Part shown: positions 55,211-64,000 of the stretch, piece by piece
Numbering within the stretch: the first letter of the stretch is position 1
Layout of the letters: each line of letters starts with the position of its first letter
Assembly (NCBI GenBank): GCA_026874595.1
Contig: CM049309.1
Coordinates: forward strand, 14,376,576-14,440,575
Length of the DNA stretch: 64,000 nucleotides
Origin: Sipunculus nudus
Taxonomy: Eukaryota > Annelida > Sipuncula > Golfingiida > Sipunculidae
Reading direction: 5' to 3'
Translations under genes and position numbers: made by a program
The notes under the pieces: generated by a model
What the model was told of the DNA's origin: nothing
What the model saw: only the letters and a program-made list of their open reading frames with translations
Databases searched by the model: none

Positions 55211-56136
55211 CTGAAAATATAATTAAAAGAATATCACAGAATTCAGTTGTGATATGAGAATAACTGTACACCTGTCACAGCAGGGGATCTCCCCCAGTGA
55301 CTGTAACAAATCAGAAACCCTGGCATAGCTGACTTCCAGTGACCTGGAGTGGGACCCTGCATGTGTAACCTGTATTCAAAGCAAATGACTACAATAGAGC
55401 CTCAAGAAAAAATCAATTAACTAGCCTAATTTTCAAGCTTTTATCTTCAAATTTCAGATTTAAACAAATTAAATACTTATATTTACATGCTGTGAAAATT
55501 AAATCAATGGTGCTTACAGGCAAAAACGTGCCATGGTCAAATTTGGGCAAAATTTAAGGTACTGATTTTATTTTTAATGCTAATAACTTAAAAAATTTAC
55601 AAAATTCAGATCTAATTTTGGGTAAACAATTGAATCTTAATTAAACATAGTTATATACTTGGGAAAATAGACTCTAGTTTCAATTTTTTTCATGTTAAGT
55701 GAGTAAATATTTTTTTCTGATTTTTTACAAGGTCCATTTTGTTTGGGCCCTTAACTTAAAGAAATTATACTTAACAGACTTAATTTCTGGCATGTATATA
55801 GGAACTATAAAGAGGAATATTTATGGTAAATATAAAGAAAAACAGATGAGTCGTTTTGATATTAGGCAGTCCTGAAGTGTGAAAATAGGTTTTTAATAAA
55901 AAATTGAGGTTTTTCCTTAATTTCTCAAAGGAAAGAAGTTGCAAAGACACAGTTTTTGGCTTGGTAGGAGATCTTGGGGACATCTAACATTATGCCAAAT
56001 TTTTTATTCCTAGGTCCTACAGTTTCAAAACGTGCCACATCTACGGACAGACGGACGACCCGACAGACGGACGATGGACAATGGACCATAACTATAGCTC
56101 AGATGACTTATAGTCAGCTGAGCTAAAAAATGAAAA

Positions 56137-57181
56137 AATACAAGTGGTTCCACCAGTCTGCAGAAACTGATGAAACACTCCATGATCAATATCCATGCAA
56201 AGAATCATGGTGATCGATGCATTAGCTGTTCAGATACTTGAGCTTTTGTATCAAAGTTTTCTATTATTCTGGGGGGGGGGGTGTTCTTGGAAGCCCCATA
56301 GCTCACAGGTGATGAGTAAGAGAGACCTAATTCAAGGTTTCCAAAGAGACTTTTCATGGGCCTCCCTGCATGTCAAGACAGAAGATTCTTAGTCAAGTCA
56401 TCAAGATTTGTGCCCTGTTAACAGATGAAGCAATCTTTTAAAGTCTAAAATATAGAGAAAAAAATCGTAAAAAATTGATAAATACAGGTGGCACCACCAT
56501 TCTGCAAAAACTGATGTAACACCCCAAGATCAATATTCATGCTAAGAATCATGGTGATAAATGCATTAGTTGTTCAGATACTTGAGCTTTTGTAACAATT
56601 TTTCATTATTCTGGGGGGTACTTTGGAGCCCCATACCTTGACGAATATGGGTAACAGAGACCTATTTCTAGGTTTTCAAGGAGACTTTTTGTGAACCTAT
56701 CTAGATGTAAAGTAAGAAGATTCCAGGTCGAGTGTTTACAATTTGTGCCCTATTAACAGATGACGGCATCTCTTAAGGTCTCAAAATAGAAAAAAAAAAT
56801 CGTAAAAAAATTTTTTAAAAATACAGGTGGCGCAACAAGACTGCAGTAACTGATGAAACACTCCATGATTAATATCTACGCAAAGAATCATGGTGATCAA
56901 TGCATTAGTTGTTCAGATACTAAGGCTTTTGTATCAAATTTTTCATTATTCTGTGGGGTACTTTGGAGCCCTATAGCTTGAAGAATATAGGTAACAGAGA
57001 CCTAGTTCAAGGTTTCCAAGGAGACTTTTCATGGACCTCCCTGGATGTAAAGTTAGAAGATTCCAGGTCCAGTGGTTATGATTTGTGCCTTGTTAACGGA
57101 CAGATGGCCGGATGGGCGGACGGTTGACAGACAAAGAGTGATCGCTATAGCAAAGGACTTAGTGTCAGCTGAGCTAAAAAC
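56137..57181 (+). repeat. Tandem triplication of the R-type repeat (~340-bp units)
   Basis: Units begin at about 56137, 56482 and 56820 with ATACAGGTGGC-type sequence. Each contains AGAATCATGGTGATC, GTTCAGATACT, CATTATTCTG, GGGG or TGGGG, and GTTTCCAAGGAGACTTTT. The last unit ends GTCAGCTGAGCTAAAAA. This differs from the single-copy members elsewhere in the window. Confidence 0.8.
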
Positions 57182-57572
57182 AGGTTAAAATGGGTTTTAC
57201 CTATCAAACTCTGCAATAAATCCAATATTTTTATAAGTTCAGGTTGAAAATTACATGGGTCCAATAGAAACATGGTGTTCCCTCAGTAATAAAGCGTAAA
57301 GTTAATCATTAACTGTCGTACGAAATTGGCCCAAGACCCCTGACCAAATTCCAAAAATGCGTCTTTCCGAAAGATGCATTCCCCCGATGCATTCGTAAAT
57401 ATGGCGCTCTACTGTATATAATGGAATTTATGGTTTGATATCTTCAAACTATTTGCATTTTAGGAAATGTTTATAAAATAATAAATGAAATAAATAAATT
57501 GCCATTTCACTGTTAAGTTCCACAACTGGGTGCCGACAGAGACCATGCAAATCATTTACTCAGTATAATGGA

Positions 57573-58049
57573 TGTAACATCCCTCCTGTCTTATGTCGCT
57601 AGCTGATATAGGTCCAGTTGTCAATCAACTGACCACCGGCTATCAGCCGATCACAGGCAGCAAGTGACTCTGCCCATGGCACCTTGCTTGGGGTAAACTC
57701 TCTCAACGGGGTAGAGCGCTCTCTCTCTTAGTTGAGAGCAGTTCAACTGAACACAGGGGTCAGCCCCCAGTGCTGACCCTAGCAGCCAGACTTCATACCA
57801 GTTAGGGTTAAGGCCATGCCTACGAACTGATAACTTTAAAACTGCAGTCATGCTACTTGCCTCTAGAGGTATGTAGAACACCATGCTTAACTTTAGCAGA
57901 AATAGTGCAGTGTGTTTATTTGAAGGTTTAGAGTTTTAATTTTATATTATATTTCAGTTAAACAGTTTTAGTTTCAGTTTTATTTCTTGCAATTGTGCCA
58001 ACACACTGTCCAGTCCCAATTGCCCCCGAGAATTAGAAAGTAAACTACA
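57573..58049 (+). mobile_element. Solo-LTR-like element, family L2, copy 2
   Basis: Begins TGTAACATCCCTCC and ends AAGTAAACTACA, matching the copy at 35090-35544. Shared landmarks are CAATCAACTGACCA, AAGTGACTCTGCCCA (copy 1 has TAGTGACTCTGCCCA), CACACTGTCCAGTCCCAAT and AGAATTAGAAAG. No clear target duplication was found. Confidence 0.55.
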
Positions 58050-58529
58050 ATGACATTAATTCTCCTTTGAACCATGTGAGCTTGTCTTGTGATTCATAAG
58101 TTGTGAAACTATTGTGAGTTTCCTCAAGCTTAATGTTCGTCTTTATACAAATACTTAAAATGGGATAAAGTTTCACATTCATTCAATGCATTCTTTATAT
58201 TGTTTTTGAAGCAAGATAAATCCTAAGTTTTTTATTATGAGATGCAATTTAATTGAAAGAATCTTGAGGTAAATATAAAGAAACTAGTCTGTTTCATCCC
58301 TCATGTTCACCTGTTTTGCTATGAAATTTTTTAGCAGTTACCATTTAAAGGAAAACAATTATAGTGGAGAGAAAAGGATTAAAGGACCTAGATTTTCAAC
58401 AAGGTTAATATATATCTACCTCTATACACCTTATTTAAGAAACAGAAATGTTTGAAAATATGAGAAATCAGTCTACATTTTATTACATATCAGACCCACT
58501 TGTGGCAGTCAAGGTCTTTGGTCACATGC

Positions 58530-59216
58530 TACGCTCCCGAGGCAGCGGAAATCTTGCGCTTCTAAAGAAGCAACTGATTTTCACACTGCCAGCTTTGCCC
58601 GTTTATGATATATTAAGACACCAGATGGCGGTTCGTTGTCCCCTGAAAAATACATGCATATGATGTGACAAGCAGCCAACCAGATGCCAAAAAACAAACA
58701 CTCAACAGGCATCCTGGCTCCGCCCATAGCTGCGCTCCAAGCACCGCTTGATGAGTTTACAGTTGAATTTTAATTGCTCCTTCTTCATTCTCGCATCATC
58801 GACCGATTGGATTATGACATAATGACTGTGTTAGCGTAGCCATGTATCTGTTGTCTGCAGAACTTAAACCAGCCAGCGAGGTGTGCAAGCAGCCTTTGTT
58901 GTTACGTTTCGTTTGAATTACAGCTCACCGGCCGGGCATCCTATGTGCCCAAGGCCCCAAGCAAACCACATCTGCCACATTCGTTCTGAGCCTGTGGCCT
59001 GTTACCGGGGCGATGAGCTGTCAATCAAAACGAAATGAACATGATTGGCTCTGTGTATTCCTTGCTTTGCAGTGTCTTCCAGCACAGAGTCTCACCTGAT
59101 TGGACAAAAATACAGTGCTCCCCTCTGGTGTAGCAATTCAGGATATGAGGTCATAACAAACAGCGCTTACGATATAGGTACTAGGCCTATAGTTAAAGCG
59201 CTGTGTAAAGAGCGTA
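58530..59216 (-). mobile_element. Mutator-like (MULE) non-autonomous element, copy B
   Basis: Starts TACGCTCCCGAGGCAGCGG and ends GCGCTGTGTAAAGAGCGTA. A perfect 9-bp duplication GTCACATGC flanks it (58521-58529 and 59217-59225). It is copy A in inverse orientation plus an extra block. The block around 58909-59030 forms an internal imperfect inverted repeat (TTTCGTTTGAATTACAGCTC against GAGCTGTCAATCAAAACGAA), which may explain the 223-bp length difference. Confidence 0.85.
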
Positions 59217-59225
59217 GTCACATGC

Positions 59226-60846
59226 AAAACAGCCTTATCTGACACAAGCTGATTGGATGATCTCATGTAAACACTCTAAAATATATAACCAGCTAAAACA
59301 AAGATGGCTACTTATGGAGGGACACATCATATCTGCCAGATCATGGTGAAGAGACTGAAATGTTGTGAAACATAAACTGGGGATTTATTGTAAAATTCTT
59401 TCTTGCCATATTAGATTATCACTTCCGTATGTTTTTTTTTTTTTTAGAAATTAATGAAAAATATAAACTTTTAAGTAAATCATCTACAAAAAAAAGGGGG
59501 ACAGCAGGTGGTGAAATGGACTATAGAATTGGATGATAGGCTATATGATCTCAAAACAAATTTGTACAAAATTTTTCTTCCAAAAATCTGAAGGGAATAA
59601 TTGATATTTTGTCCCCCTTTCTTTAACATGGGACCCATGAGTCATGGTGCTCAGCTGAAGACTGAAGTTGACATTGAAGGTAAACATTTAAAAAAATAAC
59701 AAATTGAAAAAAAAGTCTGAGATGAAGAGATAATCTATAGGTTATGGTTGATATGATTGGTTTGAATTGATGAGTTAAGAATTGTTACAAAATAATACTT
59801 TGTAATCTGACAATGTGTTACTGTCTTACTGAGACTGATTGGAGGGCCAGTTTTTTTTTTTTTTTTTTATCTTCACTGCATTTGGGCCAAAATTATGAGA
59901 CGAGGCAAAAAAAATATTAACTGTACTTTTTTTAGTTTGTTGGCATGACATGAAAATTTAATAAAACTCTCAGGAAAAAATTATAATCAAATCAAGAGCG
60001 TAGGCTTTTTAAGTTAGCTCTGTTATGTAATATTTATTTTCATATTTTTTTTCGCTGACCTTAGCTGGACCAGGGCTCGTTCACGAATGATATGAATCTG
60101 CCACTCACGTGAACTCAAGAAACTTATGCAACTGCCGAGATCACAATACAGTTTTCCATGTCAACTCTTTATATCATGCAGAAAATCGTAAAAACAGATC
60201 AGCTGTATTTCTAAACCAGTGTGGGATATATTTTTTAAATAGTTTTACCAATATCCCAAAACGCACTCGGGACTTACCACAGGTCATATGGGCCTGTCCT
60301 TTCCACAATGATGTAAGCGATCGCACATATTCTCCAAGCATATAGTGTTTAAGGGAAACGTACATACATATTCTAACTTTTTATAATAGCAGGAAAAGCT
60401 ATCGGAATCGACCAAAGTATATGTGCTGGTTGAAATCATTTTTACGTTCGGGGGAACGGTTGACAAACAGGATATCTTAATTAACTTGTCACCACGTTAG
60501 TTGCATGGAGGTTAGAAAAAAGGAAAAGTCATTTGGCTTGAGGGGCTACCCTCCAAACAGGACCAATTAAGACAATACTACACAACCACAGACATCAAAG
60601 TCTATCAAAGTACTGTGATATTTTGGAGATTAAGCTTCGGTAAAATTATTCTCTCGTTTTCATTGGCTGTGCAGGCTGATACACAGAGTTCGAATGAGAC
60701 CTGCCACCCCTTCAATGGAACATGGCCATTTTGACATTCCCATCCTTCACGCGGATCCGCATGATTAAAGCGTGCACAACAAATTTCCCTAAACGCGGAC
60801 CGACGCGGACCCGTTCCATTCTTTAATATATACTTTTTATCTTTAC

Positions 60847-60877
<31 letters not shown>

Positions 60878-61440
60878 TAATGATATTCGATGAATGCTGT
60901 GTTTTTCTTAACAGTTCCCTGAGTTTGTATTAAGCGTTTAATTGAGATCACTCTTAAACTCGGATAAAGTTGGAATGAAGTTTATTGTAAGTTTAAAAAA
61001 GCCCGAAGTGGATCATGATCATAATGTATGTATCAGAGTCATTTTCTTTTTGCGCGAGGAATAACAACTTTTATTATTAATTATGTTTTAAACATTTTTT
61101 ATTTTAAATGTTTAAACTGGCGGTCCTGCCGGTATCAAGTTTCGATATATAATACAACATTAATAAAGGTAATTTATTATATAAATATTTGTTTTATATT
61201 GTTCATCTAATGCAAAATTAGTATAGTCTCGATCATTAGCCTGCCATGGTAACTTTTTATTGATCAGAATCTGACCTTTTTCGATCCATGCACTCTACCA
61301 CGCCCACACAGGGCACCATGGTTATAATATTATAATTAAATATCCAATCAGAATGTAAATACACTGTTTCTGGCATTATGGACTCTATACATTGTCGTTC
61401 CATCATATATAACATCTCTCTACACGTTCCCACTTAATTA
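59226..61440. other. Intergenic, no gene recognised
   Basis: No supported exon was seen. Low-complexity features include a poly-T run (59849-59868) and a poly-A run (60855-60877). Confidence 0.35.
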
Positions 61441-61580
61441 CCACCTGACGAAGCAGCCTGTGTGCTTCGAAAGCTCGTGTGTTAATAAACAAGTTAGTAG
61501 TCTATCTATAAGGCGTCACTCTATATCTTTACCTATGCATCAACTGCAGACTAACACGGCTATACCACACATAATCATGG
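61440..61580 (+). mobile_element. Penelope-like element terminal region with hammerhead-like core
   Basis: ACCTGACGAAGCAGCC, then TGTGTGCTTCGAAAGCTC, carries the hammerhead core CUGANGA–stem II–GAAA, with AGCA/TGCT able to pair as stem II. It is followed by GTTAATAAACAAGTTAG and later GCAGACTAACACGGCTA. This succession is, from memory, characteristic of the ends of Penelope-like retroelements, which are known to carry minimal hammerhead ribozymes. No reverse transcriptase reading frame is present nearby, so this is a 5'-truncated remnant or an isolated terminal repeat. Confidence 0.65.
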
Positions 61581-61654
61581 TCGGCCTGGCAGTGGAAATG
61601 CAACAGCTGACTATATATGGCTTTGGCTCTCAAGTCAAGTAAGTCTGTACCTAG

Positions 61655-61659
<5 letters not shown>

Positions 61660-61707
<48 letters not shown>
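61660..61707. repeat. (TA)n microsatellite
   Basis: About 24 TA units just downstream of the Penelope-like end. Confidence 0.95.
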
Positions 61708-61711
<4 letters not shown>

Positions 61712-61786
61712 TAATATTTAGGGAAAAGGATATTTCAAAATTCATGTGTTTATTTAAAGAGATGCCCTAACCTATGACCCTGAATC

Positions 61787-61801
61787 ACCCCCCCCCCCCC
61801 C
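61787..61801. repeat. Poly-C run
   Basis: About 15 C followed by a C-rich ACCGCCCCCACC stretch. The minus-strand reading frame across it reads as poly-Gly and is not considered a gene. Confidence 0.9.
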
Positions 61802-61809
61802 ACCGCCCC

Positions 61810-62537
61810 CACCATTGAAGTTAAATTGACGGCACTGCACACTTAGGCAGAATCTTGATGAGCATTGAACATGAAATTCAATGCAGCCATTGCTAAGAAG
61901 AGCTGTTAAGTGATAAATATTTGATGAGTCACGGACTCCAACAGATTTACGCCGTGGCTTATACGTCAAGCATTTCAAAGCAATGTATATACACGGTAGG
62001 TCAATAGTCACATAAACTTATAGGCATGCATCAGTTATAAGACCTTGTATACCTTTCAAAAATGCAACCTTGTAAAACGAATACATACTGTGATCTTAAA
62101 GTCGGGATGTTCGAACTGCATGTCCCTAAAATGATATCCTGCGCCCCAGAAAGACATGCATATATAATTCCTGAACACGTGTATATAAACAGTTAAGCAT
62201 TTTTTAGACCTCTACTTACACCTTTAAACGTTCCATTCGGCTGTCCACTTATAGGTTCCACTAAATTCCGATCGGTCCCGATTTATCCACGTTTAACACA
62301 GTCTCGATGCTACTGTATGCGCGCCGGGTTTGTATACAACGTACGTATCTGCACAGATAATATAGGTCATATTTTATAATCACTTAATCTAGACAGAATT
62401 ACCTAGAAGGACCTCAGTATAGAGTAGACCTTATATGTTAATTGGACTGAGAACAAAGTCTGTGTTTATAACTTATAGCCAGCTATTCACCTAATAAACC
62501 TTTTTTTTTAAATCGGAGATAAATTCAATCGGAGAAT

Positions 62538-62619
<82 letters not shown>

Positions 62620-63280
62620 GGCCATAATACATAATCGAGATTGAGGGGCGACATATTCACAAATATAGAGTCACTTATGTACGATTAAACCTAGAAATAT
62701 GGGCCGAATAAGTGAATGCAAACACGGGTTTTCGGAGCATGCAACAATAGGGACCCCCACATGCCGAAGGCCTGCATGAGTTAAAATACAGATTTTTAGT
62801 TATATCTGCTATTTAAGAGGCATCTGTCAAAATCCACATTGAAATACTGCACACACTATCCATCATTTGATTAATAATATTAAATAATATTGCGCAAAAT
62901 CAAAACAATTTGACGGAGACCAAAAGGAAGATTGAACTAGTTGAAATGATTTTTCGATATAAGCATTGCAACTAATTTGAAAGATCTGATATTATGTATA
63001 ATATAATTCTTTGAATTGCTGGTACCTTGAAAGATCTGTCTATATCTCTGTCTAATTTCCCTATCTATTGGTCCCTCTCTGATGGTTCCTCTTATTCACG
63101 AATGTTTTATTTTCGCGATACTTTCTCTTCTTCAAATTGTCGCGAAATGGAAACCCTCGCGAACCAAAAGGCAACCAAAGTATCTATTTCATAAATGTCC
63201 GACTTTTTAAACTATATATCGACCCCCCAAAACCCACCTCTGGATTCGCGCCTGTACAAGTATAGGTTTATTTATGAGCG
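61810..63280. other. Intergenic, no gene recognised
   Basis: Contains the (TA)n tract at 62540-62613, the longest in the window. Nothing else could be identified. Confidence 0.35.
62540..62613. repeat. (TA)n microsatellite, longest in the window
   Basis: About 37 uninterrupted TA units. Confidence 0.95.
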
Positions 63281-63289
63281 CTTTCAAAA

Positions 63290-64000
63290 TAATGGTCCTG
63301 TGATCAGTTTGAAGCCTGTCTAACCAAACTGGAATTATTACTATTTTTGTTATGGATGGGCCCTGTGACCTTGACCTTTGACCTAGTGACCACAAAATCA
63401 AAAGGAAACTTCCCCTATTAGACACAGGTGAAACCACAGTTGCGTATCTGATAGTACATGTATTAATATGATTTGGCAGTTTTAAAATAAAGGAAACAAA
63501 TGCATACAAATAGAAAAAATACAGGTGGCGCCACCAGTCTTCAAGAAATGAAGATACCAATCATAATCAATAAACACACTTGGTTGCAGGACACTGGATG
63601 ACACTACAGCTGAGAAACTGACATAACTGCTGTCATTTGATGGTCTCAAAACCAAAACAAAAAAAACGTAAAAATTAGAAAAAAATACAGGTGGCGCCAC
63701 CAGTTTTCGGGAACTGACAAAAGTATAGTCATGGTCAATATTCAAGGCAAGATTCATGGCAATCCATGCATTAATTATCATGATACTTGAGATTTTGTTT
63801 CAAATTTTTAATTATTTTTTTTTTTGGGGGGGGGGGGAGAGGGTATTAACGAGCCCTATAGCTCGGAGGAATTAATCAAATAAATCGCAGTGATCTAATT
63901 TTTCAGGTTTCAAAGGAGATTTTTATTGACCTCCCATGATGTTCACTAAGCAGTTTCTAGGTCCAGCGGTAACGATCTGTGCTCTGCTAACGGACGGCCG
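63290..64000 (+). repeat. TGACC/R-type dispersed repeats, cut by the window end
   Basis: GTGACCTTGACCTTTGACC near 63366 is followed by two perfect GGTGGCGCCACC palindromes (63524-63535 and 63690-63701), then ATTAATTATCATGATACT and TTTCAGGTTTCAAAGGAG. The order equals that of 50340-52036, so the 'TGACC' and 'R' blocks may be parts of one composite element. Confidence 0.75.

Noticed and set aside
59045-59242. 65-codon frame resembling the minus-strand peptide at 15094-15342
   Set aside because: The similarity is explained by the inverted MULE copies; codon usage and conservation do not suggest a protein.
60000-61440. Search for a Penelope reverse transcriptase next to the hammerhead-like end
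   Set aside because: No reverse transcriptase or endonuclease motif was seen in any frame; only the terminal region is present.
61772-62011. Minus-strand frame ending in poly-Gly
   Set aside because: Poly-Gly is a translated C-run; no further support.

Overview
This is animal nuclear DNA: A+T-rich, spliced, dense in transposons, with long (TA)n, (AAT)n, (GT)n and (CT)n tracts. The abundant dispersed repeats carrying TGACCTTTGACC, GGTGGCGCCACC and a GTCAGCTGAGCTAAAAA-type end are, as far as I remember, typical of bivalve molluscs. I therefore read it as a mollusc, probably a bivalve, contig; this is an inference.

Two host genes can be assembled exon by exon with compatible phases. (1) On the + strand, 21338-40898, a 15-exon gene encodes a 502-residue protein: six kelch blades and a charged C-terminal coiled coil. 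(2) On the - strand, 55210 down to 49916, four coding exons encode a TMEM205-like (DUF4149) multi-pass membrane protein; its 5' end was not found. The two genes converge on about 9 kb of non-coding DNA.

Most of the rest is mobile DNA, and many insertions can be delimited by target-site duplications (TSDs): a 1.2-kb hAT-like element (2072-3298); two related elements with CACTGTTAAAA ends (7221-9237 and 9315-14852) that carry apparent minus-strand spliced gene remnants; two Mutator-like elements with perfect 9-bp TSDs (15150-15613 and 58530-59216); a three-copy hAT family with CAGTG-type ends (16488-17915, 40167-40599, 53397-53886); solo-LTR-like elements (19071-19866, 35090-35544, 57573-58049); three copies of one MITE in introns of the kelch gene; tRNA-derived SINEs; and a Penelope-type end with a hammerhead-ribozyme-like core (about 61443-61580).

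The most unusual structure is at 38713-39390. The 3' end of kelch exon 14, together with its splice donor, is tandemly repeated about 12 times with a 57-bp unit. Because 57 is a multiple of three and the first five units stay open, each of the first five donors could end the exon in frame. The result would be a ladder of protein isoforms differing by 19 residues.
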